Of a stretch of 64,000 nt of DNA, positions 11,911 to 21,640 are shown in pieces. The stretch is from Selaginella moellendorffii (lineage: Eukaryota; Streptophyta; Lycopodiopsida; Selaginellales; Selaginellaceae). The stretch is taken from NCBI RefSeq assembly GCF_000143415.4, contig NW_003314306.1, positions 1,024,328 to 1,088,327 of the forward strand, written 5' to 3'. Position 1 is the stretch's first letter. Each line of letters starts with the position of its first letter. The position numbers and the translations under genes were made by a program. Under the pieces are notes generated by a model. That model made no database searches, was not told the DNA's origin, and saw only the letters and a program-made list of their open reading frames with translations.

Positions 11911-12599
11911 AATAACATTAAAAAAAAAGGAAAAACAACAAAAACAACACAGATATATATATATATATATATATGGAAACAAAAAGAAGATCAATGCTAA
12001 AACGCATACCTCTTGAGGGAAGTGTTGCTCCTCAAAAACTTTACCTCCTCCTCAAAAACCTTACCTCCTCACAATCACTTTATTCAAGGAAGCAAAAGAT
12101 ATTTTCTCATCCTCCTTTCTAAGTTTTGTTTGGGAGTACAAGTTAAATATAATACTCACCTCCTAATCAAGAAAGTACAAATTAAATATAATACTCACCT
12201 CCTAATCAAGAAAACTGATAATAAACCATATTTCCTAAAAACCCTTTCAAACTTAGAAAATCTATCTAAAACAATAAAACATACTATTTCTAAAGGAAAG
12301 GGAAAGAATCTAAAACAATAAAACACAGCATTTTTAAGGGAAAAAGAAAGGAAAGGAATGTACCTAAAAATTCCATGCTACTACCACTGTTAAAGTTGTT
12401 AAAGTTGGGCCGCTAAAATTTTTAGGCCATTGTTGTTAAAAATCACTAATAAAAGAAAAAAGGAAAAAAAGGATTGCATTTGCTAAGGCTTCTTGATTAA
12501 ACACTCACATTTGCTAAACCACCAATGGAAACAAAAAGAAGATCTAATGCTAAAACACATTCTTCTTAAAGGAAGCATTACTCCTCAAAAACCCTAGGG

Positions 12600-13640
12600 C
12601 TCAAAGAACTTAGAAATGCCGTCCCCAAATCAAACCCCATTGGGATTTGACTCACAAGAGGCCGATGGTTCGAACCCTACATTTCGAATCACTGTGGTTT
12701 TTACTTTAGCCTGATACCAGATATTAGCAGCTTCTTAGTGAATTTTGATCCTATCCTAGGTTACAATAGCTGCACATGCCATGAATTTTGCGTTTGGGAG
12801 GATAAGCTACGAAGCTATGGTGTAGTCCGCGGCTATGGTTTTATGGTACATATTTTTTCTGTGCTCGATTCGAACTGCGAGATCCGAGCTTTGCGAAGGT
12901 AAGAGAAAAAAAATATCTACATTTCTTTTTAGATTCCAAGGACGCAGCCACCTACTGGTTTTCAAAGAGATGGTTCTTGACGATTCAGAAAGAACGCAGC
13001 GATTTTTCCAATCATCGGTTTCAGAGAGAATTTTTCAGCTATTCCATCACCATCAAACAAGAACCACCAATCTCTGTTGTCAGGTCATTGCAATTATAGT
13101 GTTCCATCAGAGAGATCAGAGGGAATCCGATTTTAGAGTGTCATCGCCCAACAGAGAACAGTAGCAAACCAAACAAGCAGAGAGGGATTTATACTGCTCT
13201 TGGCTCATCGGCAGTTCTTGGGTTCGACGCCTAGACTCGTTCCTCACTGTAAATCTCAGTAGAGGGAGCACACATCTCATCATAGCCAAGCGATAAACCC
13301 CCAAACAAAAGAGAGAAGAAAATTTGCTTCAGCCATCCAAGGAAGGTTGAGCCGCATCAATCCTCAAGCCCGGCAAGGCGAGAACTCTCGGGCGGCCACT
13401 GCGAATGTTTTGAGAACGGAGCCTTAGAATGATCATCACAAGCAAGACGCAAACACTAAAACCCTAGACTAATTGAAGAACCCTAGCCCCACAGCCTGAA
13501 TAAATTCATCCTCTATCGCAACCACAGCCGTCCGATCAATTCCGATCTTGCGGCTGTGGCCAGGCGGCAAATTTAGGGCGGATATTTATCTTTTTTCTTA
13601 AACCCCAGCGTCCACGTCAGCTACACCGATTAGGGTTCTT
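12600..13640. other. Intergenic and upstream region of the J-protein gene
   Basis: The repeat block ends near 12600. At 12668-12680 there is a match to a Pol III B box (GGTTCGAACCC), but no tRNA cloverleaf can be folded around it, so it may be a SINE or tRNA remnant. From 12780 the base composition rises to genic levels. The open frame at 12835-13164 has no recognisable feature, and I do not call it a gene. Confidence 0.5.
13459..13559. promoter_or_regulatory. Telo-box and short inverted repeat upstream of the J-protein gene
   Basis: A telo-box (AAACCCTA) lies at 13459-13466, followed by another ACCCTAG at about 13481. CCACAGCCG at 13522-13530 and CGGCTGTGG at 13551-13559 form a 9-base inverted repeat around a CCGTCCGATC word. 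Telo-boxes are known in plant promoters of housekeeping genes. The role here is inferred. Confidence 0.4.
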
Positions 13641-13656
13641 GGCATTTCTTCTGGAA

Positions 13657-15897
13657 ATGGAGGGGGAGCAGCCTGATCGCGAGCTCTACGCGCTCTTGCA
13701 TCTCGATCCGGATGCCTCCGACGAGGACATCAAGCGCGCGTATCGGCAGTGGGCGCAGGTGTATCATCCGGACAAGCATCGCACACTCCAGGTACTACAT
13801 TCTTCGTTTTCCTCCACCGATTCTCGCTGGAAATATTCTGCCAGATGCAAGACATTGCGACTCAGAACTTCCAGCGCATTCGCGAGGCGTATGAGATCCT
13901 CAGCGACGAGAAGAGGCGGCAGGTTTACGACATCTATGGCATGGAGGGGCTGAAATCCGGACTGGAGCTTGGTCCCAAGCTCAAGACGAGGGAGGAGGTA
14001 AGAAACGAGTATGAGAAGCTCCAGGCACGGAAGGTGGAGCAGAAGCTCGCGTCTCACGTTCTACACTCGGGATCGATGGTCGTCTATCTCTCGCTCGTCG
14101 AGGCCATGCGATCGTCTCTTCTCAAAGGAGCTGCGCTTACTGCGTAAGCTTGGTGTTTCACTCTCTTCGAGCTTTGTTTCTTCTTCTTTCTTTCGAGTGT
14201 TCTGACTTGAAGCAGCTACGCAGGATGGGAATGACCACGCAAATTCAGGCGCAGATCTCTAAGAAAGACACAGTTCTTGCGGGTGGCAACATGTTTCTCC
14301 GAAGAAACATGGGAGGAGGCTCCATGACTGGAGTGCTTCGCCACCAATATTGCCCGGCTACGTCTCTGGAGTTCATGGCGACTTTGGGACTTCGGTCGGT
14401 TTTGAACTGGCAGATCACCAGGTATTTTCTGTTGCTTGTGGTTTTCTGAGGTTTAAACTTGGAAAGATCAGGCAAATATCGTCTCATTCATCGGGCACGC
14501 TTAGCCTCTCTTACTCGCTGCGGAGTGGACACGTAACTCTGGGTGAATCATGGACGAGACAGATCGCTGAAAACACGACCGCAACTGTAAGGAGTTTGTG
14601 GTTTTCTGTTTTTCATTATACTGAGATTTGAATGCTCAGCTTTTGCTCTTTCTTGGTCCTGATCCGAATCAAGCGGGTTTAGTTCTGGGTTGGCAACACA
14701 AAGGAACCAAAAACTCGATAAGCTCTGAGATCAAAGCCGGTCCAGCAGCTGCAGGAATCAGTGGCCAAGTCACCAGGCAACTGTCTGGCAAGTCCAAGGG
14801 GAAAGTTAGCGCTCGACTTGGGAGGTATGCTCATCTGTGAAAGTCATTTGGTAACTAGAATATCTATGCAGTACTGGTGTTGAGCTCGAGATTGGTGGTG
14901 AGAGAAGTATCTCTGACCATAGCTCGGCTGGAATGTTCTGCGTGATAGGCCTTCAGGTACTTGTTATCTGTTTTTTTGTTATATAGGCCTTCTAATAATC
15001 TGCGCTTGTGCTGCAGGGAGTGTCTTGGAAATTTAGGTTCACTCGAGGTGGGCAGAAGTTCGTCGTGCCGGTTAGCAGTTTCACGAGTACTTTCTTTCTT
15101 GTGTTATATGGTTCCTCGTCCTGTGCAGCTTTTACTTGCAGCGCGTTTTGATCCGGTAGTGGCACTTGGTGCACTTCTCTTACCATCGACTCTATATGTT
15201 GTTCTCAAGGTACATTTATGAAGACCTCGAACCTCTGGTAATCTATTTGTCTTTCGTGCTCGCAGAAGTACCTCTTTAAGCCGTATTTCTTAAAGAGAGC
15301 AGAAGCGAAGAAGCTGGAACAGCGAAAGTCGACAGTAACACAGGTCTGTAGAAGGCTGTTAATTTCAGTGTCCCTGACCAGGATTAACAGGTTCAAGAGT
15401 CTCGGGCAAACGCCGAAAAGGCTCAAGATCTCTTGAAAAACGTTGCTCATCGTAAAGTTGCGAAAGCGGAGGAGACAGGAGGCTTGATCATTGCCAAAGC
15501 CATTTACGGCGATCTCAAGGCCCGGGATGGAAACGTGTCTGGAGAAGACACCCCTCCAACGATTGACGTGACCATACCTCTGCAGTTCCTTGTCGACGAC
15601 TCTGGTCAGCTCAAGGTAAAGTTTCTCTACGGAGGAACTTGTGTCGTTTTGATCTATGTTTCATGCAGCTCTACGCCGGCGTAAAGAAGGCCGGATTGAT
15701 GGGCTTTTGTGATCCATGCCCGGGCGAGCCAAAGCAGCTGGTTGTCTCGTACACCCTCCAAGGCTCACAGTTCAAGGTAAGGTTTTCCAAGCCGCTCTCC
15801 TTAGAATGTCACTGTTTGTGGTTTTGTCCAGGCTCTGGTCGATGACTATGAGGAACTCACGATCCCACAAGAAGCTCACAAGCTTTCCTCAAAGTAA
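13657..15897 (+). CDS. OWL1: DnaJ homologue, DNAJC11/OWL1 type
   Basis: The protein starts with a J-domain: residues 8-45 carry the HPD motif (about 37-39), which in this family stimulates Hsp70 ATPase activity. The domain continues after a short intron with [12 protein letters not shown] and the YDIYG box. The C-terminal part matches the DNAJC11-like region (DUF3395): a stretch with [13 protein letters not shown], then [11 protein letters not shown], then GFCDPCPGE, ending in KLSSK. The start at 13657 is the ATG directly before the J-domain. About nine exons with introns of 50-70 bases are needed. Animal DNAJC11 is a mitochondrial protein; the Arabidopsis member OWL1 acts in very-low-fluence light responses. 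Which role applies here cannot be told from sequence. Some middle exon borders (14100-15400) are uncertain. Confidence 0.85.
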
Positions 15898-16032
15898 ATT
15901 TTGCGAGCAAGCTCCATCCAACTTGGAATGCTCTAAAACCATGGCACTGGAGCAATGAATAACAAAGGTGGAGCCACCACCAGGTATGGATTCTCACATT
16001 CTCAAAGCACTAAAGAGAAGCTCTCTTACATT

Positions 16033-17022
16033 CTAAGAGATTTTATTCGCGTTCCAAGTGCAATACAGCCATGGCAACTGCGAGAGAAAGGTGGCGAGAT
16101 AAAAGGTCCAGATGGCCATCAACGCTCTCACGCTGCCCACCAGCACTGGCCCAGCTCCAAACGCACCAAGCAGCTCCATCGCCCGCCCCAGCTGCCGAAA
16201 CCGATACATGGTATACACCGCCGCCACCAGTGGATAAGTTGGCAGCCTCTCCTTGCAAAGCAGCCGCTCGTACGCCGCCTGGACGAGGATGAGCGCCAAG
16301 TAGGGGCCAAACGCCGCGAGAGCCACGCCCGGCTTTCCCGAAAAGATGGACATCACCAGAGCAAACGCTGCCACTCCAATACCCGCATACGTGGTGTAGT
16401 CCCAGACTTGAGGCAGGCCTTTGGGATAGCCGAGGATCTCCCAGGGGGCGATCCACGGCGGGAGCTCACCCGGGACGCTCTGCTGGTGGCCGCATTTGTC
16501 CGCGAAGACGAAGAAGGCGTCGGCGGCGAGCACGTAGATCAAGTCGAGGGCGAAGACGGCGCCAAGCCCGATCCAGAAGTTGGCCTGGAGGAGATCGACC
16601 AGGGAGAGTGAGAGCGTCGGGAGCACCACTGCCGAGGTTGCCACCACTGGACCGAGTAGCCACAGGAAACCGGCCTGCTTGTCCACGAAAGCCAGAGCTT
16701 TCTCTCGGATCGACTGTGGATCTTTCGGCGGCCGAGTGGCTCTGGAAGTCTTTGATGAGCTTGAAGCATCGCCGCCAGCGTGAGCAGCCGAGTAAAAGAT
16801 ACCACCGAGCTTTTCTTCCTTGCGCTGTGGTGGCCGAGACGAAATCCAAGAGTGGAGTGGACGGATTGCCGGGAAGCGATGGCAGGAAATCTTTGTCAAG
16901 CGGAAGAGCTGACTGGAAATTGCGGTGCCAGTAGCAGCATTCGTCCCAAGAGAAAAGGCTGCTCCACCATGCAAGGAAACGAGAGATCGAGTGGGTCTAT
17001 GGTCTAGCTGCTGGAATGACAT
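16033..17022 (-). CDS. Probable plastid multi-pass membrane protein, unknown function
   Basis: A single open frame of 329 residues. The first 75 or so residues are rich in Ser, Arg and Thr and poor in acidic residues, which fits a chloroplast transit peptide. Then comes a conserved-looking block with KALAFVDKQAGFLWLLGP leading into at least five hydrophobic segments (about 125-160, 163-185, 210-235, 238-260 and 290-315). A C-rich loop (FADKCGHQQ) lies between the second and third. It converges with the J-protein gene, whose stop is only 135 bases away. A G-box-like ACGTGG lies upstream at 17133-17138. I recall similar unnamed plastid proteins in plants but cannot name a function. Confidence 0.75.
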   Translation of the reverse strand: MSFQQLDHRPTRSLVSLHGGAAFSLGTNAATGTAISSQLFRLTKISCHRFPAIRPLHSWISSRPPQRKEEKLGGIFYSAAHAGGDASSSSKTSRATRPPKDPQSIREKALAFVDKQAGFLWLLGPVVATSAVVLPTLSLSLVDLLQANFWIGLGAVFALDLIYVLAADAFFVFADKCGHQQSVPGELPPWIAPWEILGYPKGLPQVWDYTTYAGIGVAAFALVMSIFSGKPGVALAAFGPYLALILVQAAYERLLCKERLPTYPLVAAVYTMYRFRQLGRAMELLGAFGAGPVLVGSVRALMAIWTFYLATFLSQLPWLYCTWNANKIS

Positions 17023-17130
17023 CCTAAGAGCTTACCTGAAGAAGAACAGGCCGGGAGCCCTGCCGCCATTGCCCTCGCAGCTACCATTTCCTCTCGTCCA
17101 TTAGATACTCTGTCCCGGGGATATTCTCTA

Positions 17131-17140
17131 CTACGTGGCG
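17131..17140 (-). promoter_or_regulatory. G-box/ABRE-like motif
   Basis: TACGTGGCG lies about 110 bases upstream of the start of the reverse-strand membrane-protein gene. The ACGTGG core is the known bZIP binding core. The rest of 17023-17340 shows no gene. Confidence 0.3.
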
Positions 17141-17343
17141 AACGCGCAAGCTCGAGTACGGCAAGGTGTGTACGGTAGACAACAAGAGATCTCCTGGCAA
17201 ATAGAAAGAGTTATCCGATAACCAAGAACACTAAATGCCATGAAACTTACAAGAGCGATGGTTATTTCCAGTGATCTTCTCGTCGATGAATCGATGGAAA
17301 AAGAGCTGCAAAAAGATCGAGGCTTGCGAGCAGGAGAAAGAAT

Positions 17344-18108
17344 CTAGAGGATGTTGCAGCCGCAGAACCACTTACGGCAGCAACTTGGTCGCGGTGATGG
17401 CGGTGATGGCGCTGGCGGAAGATTTGGAGGAGAAGAGAATGCGGGAATGGTGACGAGGAGGGTTCCCGCGGAGGAAAGACTGCTGCTGCTTGGCGTGGAA
17501 TCGATCACCTTGGCTTTGCCTTTGAGAGCGCGCCGCCATTCGTCCTCGACAGTAGAAATTTCGCCAGTGTCGGAATCGCTCGCGTTCGGGGCAGCGTAAG
17601 CACTGTCGGAAGAGCTCGGATTCTCCGGAGCGCGAGAGCTCGGATTCTCCACGCTTGATATTTCGGCCCTGGAAGAGCTCGGACCGTCGCCGCGACGGCC
17701 GCGAGTGCTCGATTCGGCCTCGCCAGAGCTCGGCATCGATATTACGGCGCTGGAGCTGCTCGGATTACCTCCGCCGGGTGCTGTGGCGCTGGAGCTCGGA
17801 TCCTCGCCACTGGAGCGTGGGAAGAATATTACGGAGCTTGAAGGCCCTGGATCGAGAGAACGCGGGATCGATGTGGAGGAGGAAGAGCTTGCGCCGTGGC
17901 CAGGGATCGCCGAGGAAGCGCTGGGGCCGCCGCGGATCGACGTTGGCAAGACATCGCCGAATCTTGCGGCCGATGCGATGCTGGAAGCCCTTGCGCTGGA
18001 CGCGATCGACCTGGAATTGCTCGGCGCAGCCGTGGCAGCTGGATTCGCTGCGAGATCGTCGTGAAGAACCAGCTCGGACTCTCTGGGCTTGGAAGGCTTG
18101 TTCCCCAT
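17344..18108 (-). CDS. Ser-rich low-complexity protein with CaaX box, paralogue 1
   Basis: 254 residues in one exon. It begins MGNKPSKP, which has the Gly-2 and later Ser/Lys pattern of an N-myristoylation site. The middle (about 60-190) is disordered and built from loose repeats of the type (D/N/G)PSSSSA. The tail runs through a Pro-rich stretch into CCRKWFCGCNIL, four clustered cysteines ending in a CaaX box with Leu last, which in plants favours geranylgeranylation. Homology to the gene at 33496-34581 covers the SNSRSIASS/SNSDSRLIASS region, the KGKAKVID/KGKGILIE region and the tail. No known domain is present. The antisense frame is also open because of the repeat composition, but the conserved start and tail support this strand. 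Function unknown; a lipid-anchored plasma-membrane protein is the inference. Confidence 0.7.
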   Translation of the reverse strand: MGNKPSKPRESELVLHDDLAANPAATAAPSNSRSIASSARASSIASAARFGDVLPTSIRGGPSASSAIPGHGASSSSSTSIPRSLDPGPSSSVIFFPRSSGEDPSSSATAPGGGNPSSSSAVISMPSSGEAESSTRGRRGDGPSSSRAEISSVENPSSRAPENPSSSDSAYAAPNASDSDTGEISTVEDEWRRALKGKAKVIDSTPSSSSLSSAGTLLVTIPAFSSPPNLPPAPSPPSPRPSCCRKWFCGCNIL

Positions 18109-18155
18109 TGAAATTGCCCGCCCAAAAAGAAAAACCCTTGATTCAAATGACTAGG
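18109..18155 (-). promoter_or_regulatory. Upstream block shared with the second Ser-rich paralogue
   Basis: Directly upstream of the start codon, a block of about 45 bases with the words GCCCGCCCAAAAA and CCCTTGATTCAAATGACTAG (plus-strand reading) is nearly identical to 34582-34622 upstream of paralogue 2. It is either conserved 5' UTR/promoter or a sign of recent duplication. Confidence 0.6.
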
Positions 18156-18239
18156 GCTCTTTACAACTATGGCGTCAATGGCGCGCTTCCGATAGTAAGT
18201 GATTTCTCTAAGTGTGATTAAGAGCTAGCTTATTTGAGG

Positions 18240-19490
18240 CCTTTTACACTTGGATGGATCATGGGGATCATTTCATCTTTTAGTGTAATTTAGATGAAAT
18301 TCATATTACTTGGCTTTATGGAAAAATTAGAATTTTAGGTTGCTCTATTATTTGCATATATGTAAATATATAATGCTTTTATATGAAATTATATATTTGT
18401 TGCCAGGTTTCAGTACATTTAAAAAGATTATTAGTTAATTTTGTGAAAAAAAGAATTAAAAATAAATGTAAAAATAGATGTAATAATCACAATAGTGAAG
18501 AATTTTAAATGACATAAAATATTTGTTAAAAAATTTTAAAATCTAATTTTATTTTTGGTATGATTGGTTAAATAAATCATCTAAAAGAAATTGCAAAATT
18601 GTGCATACGTTATGTTGGTATATCTAATTTAAATGTTTTAGGAAAGTTTAAGATTGAAAAGAAAATGAAAATTGTGGTTGGTATTATAATGTTAGTTTAA
18701 AAAATTTAATAGAAGAATTTAATAAAGTATACTATATTATAATTTTAAACTATAACAATTTTAAATATAATAGAATGATGATTTCCATAATTTTTTATTT
18801 TTTGAATTAAGAGTGAGCTAAAAATAAATATTTTATTTTATTTTTTCTTTACACAATTATATGTAATAAAACTTGAACGTGTGGGAGAGCATTGGGTAGG
18901 AACTTAGCAATGTAAGGAGGTGAATTATTTTTTGTAGCCCTTGCTTACCAATGAAAATTTAAAATATACAAAGATAGCATCAATAAATGAAAAAAGTTTG
19001 AGGAATTAGTGGATTTTAGTAAGTACCTTGCCAAACCTTTTTCGCACTATCTTTTCGTTATACTATGCACTGTTCTAAATATAAAAACTATTATTTTATG
19101 TTAATTTAACTTTCAGCCCATTCAAAAGCCTAAAGAATAATAAAAATAATCCCTTTCAAAGACTGTGCAAATTTAGATTTCAAATTAATAAAATAATAAT
19201 CAATTATAATTATTTAAATTTTAAATTTATTATTTATAAAATAAAAAATTTATTTTATTTAGATCTTTATTGATTTTACAAACAAAAAAAGACAAAACAT
19301 AGCAAAAAAATTGTGTTAATGCCTAAAGCTAAAATATTAACCAAGCATTCCTAATTTTCTTTATTCTTTATTATTTATTTATTGTTAATACCAATCAAAA
19401 ATTTATTAATATCAAAAGAATTTACTTTTTAAAAAGTTTATTAAAAATAATTAATCTAAACATCTATTTTAGATAGCTGAATGCTTCAGA
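18240..19490. other. AT-rich intergenic region
   Basis: Very AT-rich and without long frames, except for a relic of the foldback/array family described separately. Nothing else recognisable. Confidence 0.6.
18850..19190 (-). mobile_element. Relic of the array/foldback element family
   Basis: The words CACAATTATATGTAATAAA, GAACGTGTGGGAGAGCATTGGG, AGGAGGTGAATTATTTTTTG and CCTTGCTTACCAA are reverse complements of words in the 1-8.9 kb units. Further on, TTCAAAAGCCTAAAGAATAAT and AATCCCTTTCAAAGAC resemble the centre of the 9.2 kb element. The copy is short and diverged. Confidence 0.6.
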
Positions 19491-19494
19491 GGTC

Positions 19495-21020
19495 TGCCAT
19501 GGAGATGTCCAGGCTAGATGTGTACAGCAGCCTCCTCATCTGCCAAGGACTTAAGACTGAATTCCTGGCACACAAAGCTTCACTGAGCTAGAGATGGTGT
19601 TCTACTTGTGAATGCCTGGCTCCATGAATTGGAGAAAGGAACTTCGGCCGTGGAGTGGAAGGATAAGCAGTTGCCTGGCAGCGATTCTGGCATCGCCCGA
19701 GCAGTGAGCGAGAAGTGGGAAGAACTCACATTCATCAAAGGAGGATAAGCGTGAAATCATGGAAAAACATTGGAGCAGGTGCAGCAGCTCTTGGATGGTG
19801 ATCACCAGCAGCGCATTCACGACCAGAGTTCCGTGATGTAATCCTCGAGTCGTTTTCGTGTTTGACGAGGCAAGGGGTTTGAACGAAACCCGCTCAGAGT
19901 TTTGTTTCCGTGGAATGCCTGCTTTGCGCTGGACTCAACCGTGAAGGTTTTGCCGAGAAAGAGCGACGAGGACAACAGCAGCTCGCCGAGAAAGTGTGGG
20001 TGAGCCGTTTTCGTGTTTGACAAGGCAAGGGGTCTGAACGAAACCTCAGCTCCGCTGGGCACTCAGAGTTTTGTTTCCGTGGAATGCCTACTTTGCGCTC
20101 ATGCTGGACACAACCGCGAAGTTTTTACCAAGAAAGAGTGATGAGGACAACAGCAGATAGGGAGATGCTTACTGCCTCCGATCTACTTCTTGCTAACTAA
20201 ACATGCCCAAGCCGGGCCTGAGCGTTGCGGAGTATGGTTCTTCGTCAACCTGGATGAAGTATGGAAAGCCTTGAAATGGTTTTGGGAGGCTGTTAACATG
20301 TTAAGTAGAAGCTCATGGGTGGTGGAATTGATAATGAATTCACCATGGAAGGCAAGGTGACAGAGAGCTAAGGATGGTATTGTTTGCTGCTGCAACAGGC
20401 CTGCAGGTCTGTCCTCACTGCCCAATGGTAGCGTCACATATGAACGTCGTGTTACGATGAAAGACAGGTTGTTTGTCGCTCTTCCAGCGACGCCCATCCT
20501 CTCGGAGGCAGATGCTAGCCTGCTCAAGTTCGAGAAGTGAAGAGGTATGCTTAGCTGGTATCTTCATCCGATCAAAGTGGTGGTCCCCTATTCTGCAATT
20601 CTTTTGCCGTGCGGGAAGTCCCGGATACTGCAGCGTTAAGCAGATACTTCGCAGGAGGCCTTGCTATCGGGTATCAAGCGGAAAACGATATGCGTGGTGC
20701 CGATCTCATTCTTCCTGTCTGGACTCCCGAGGGGATGACTTGCTGCGTTGTGTCCCTGAAGACAAGGGGCGGTGTCTCATCCGAGCTCACAAAGTGGAAA
20801 GTTCTTCTTGTGGTTACCGTGCATGTCAATGCAGGGAGCCAGCAGTTGCGGGCGCAAAGTCTTGGCTTCTGTGGGATCAGGAGGAGGATAAAAGTGATCT
20901 CCAGCTGACATGCTACAGCCTTGATGGCAAATTCGGTTACCTGTCGAGGGAGGTGAGGAGCCTGCTCAAAAACATACACGTAACTAGGCCGGATCCCCTT
21001 AAAGTTGCGGGAAGCTGAGT
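19495..21020 (+). pseudogene. Degenerate gene of unknown family
   Basis: Coding-like composition returns at 19495. Peptides in different plus frames look like parts of one protein: CQGLKTEFLAHKASLS near 19540, PKPGLSVAEYGSS near 20205, RLFVALPATPILSEAD near 20470, IGYQAENDMRGADLILPVW near 20655, and LTCYSLDGKFGYLSREVRSLL near 20905. Frame changes and stops between them indicate a broken gene. The part around 20655-20780 has Asp..(hydrophobic)..VSLK spacing that faintly recalls PD-(D/E)XK-type nuclease cores seen in some eukaryotic mobile or Crinkler-like proteins. That is a guess, and I do not recognise the family. Confidence 0.35.
19846..20160. repeat. Tandem duplication of about 155 bases
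   Basis: The block with GTTTTCGTGTTTGACGAGGC, then AGAGTTTTGTTTCCGTGGAA, then GACGAGGACAACAGCAG occurs twice in direct order (about 19846-20000 and 20001-20160) with a few substitutions and small indels. It lies inside the degenerate gene. Confidence 0.8.
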
Positions 21021-21029
21021 GGATCAAGG

Positions 21030-21640
21030 AAATGCTGCCGTTTCAGTACGAGGCAGACTTCGTCGTGTCTCCGGCGGCATGAGTGTATGCTCATGGATTA
21101 CTCGGCTTCACGGAGAAGTTGATCTCTTTAAGTTCGAGTTAGTACTTGCTCTATCTCGTACTCTTGGTTCAATTAACTGTGATCGGAGCTTGAAGAAATA
21201 CTAGTTCGTTGCTTACGCTTTGCTCTCTCTGCTGTTACATTGGCTTGATTTTGGATCTACTCATAAAAGAGAAGCTACCAGGTATGCTTAGTAATGTTCG
21301 AGCTCGAGCTTTATTATTTTGTAGTGTTCTGACGGATTACTTATGGTGTGATGTATCATAGATGGTAAGTCAGCTCTTTCTTTCTTGTTCTTTTTTGTAA
21401 CTCGCGGATGAGATCCTAAACATAGTATACAACGAAAGGTTTATTGCAACTTCTAGAAAAAGATTCGGTATGAACCATATGAGACAGCCGTTCGTCTTCT
21501 ATTCCTCAAGAATAGAACAATGGTTGTCTCTTATGTTTCCAGCATTGACTGGAAACTCCTCCAAAGCAGTCCTTCCGGTAAGCTTGCTTCAAATATCAGT
21601 AGATTCTTTGACGTGAGATCATAGCGAGTTTTCCAGTTTT
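21030..21640. other. Spacer before the S28 cluster
   Basis: No convincing gene. The block around 21460-21520 (TATGAGACAGCCGTTCGTC..) recurs around 23990-24020, so it is part of the duplicated 5' flank of the S28 module. Confidence 0.5.

Larger units (their letters stand above)
9168..12350. repeat. Tandem repeat, about 1.02 kb period, three copies plus a partial
   Basis: The block starting TTATTTTCATTTCAAAAAT recurs at 9168, 10181 and 11206. Each copy carries the central hairpin, the partial right arm and a tail with repeated words such as CATCTAAAACAATAAAG and TTTCTAAGGG. A fourth, partial copy of the tail runs from about 11960 to 12600. Copies 2 and 3 are nearly identical over the first 300 bases, so amplification is recent compared with the 1-8.9 kb array. 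A 38-base word is duplicated in tandem at about 12140-12215. Confidence 0.85.

Noticed and set aside
12668-12680. Possible tRNA at a B-box match
   Set aside because: No acceptor, D or anticodon stem can be folded around it.
12835-13164. 109-codon frame upstream of the J-protein gene
   Set aside because: No homology pattern, no plausible splice partners, and it lies in 5' flank.
15955-16611. Plus-strand open frame of 218 codons
   Set aside because: It is antisense to the plastid membrane-protein gene and has no hydrophobic or family pattern; the minus frame explains the region.
17023-17100. Alternative upstream start for the plastid membrane protein
   Set aside because: An ATG with a transit-like peptide exists upstream, but no acceptor restores the reading frame with a realistic intron.
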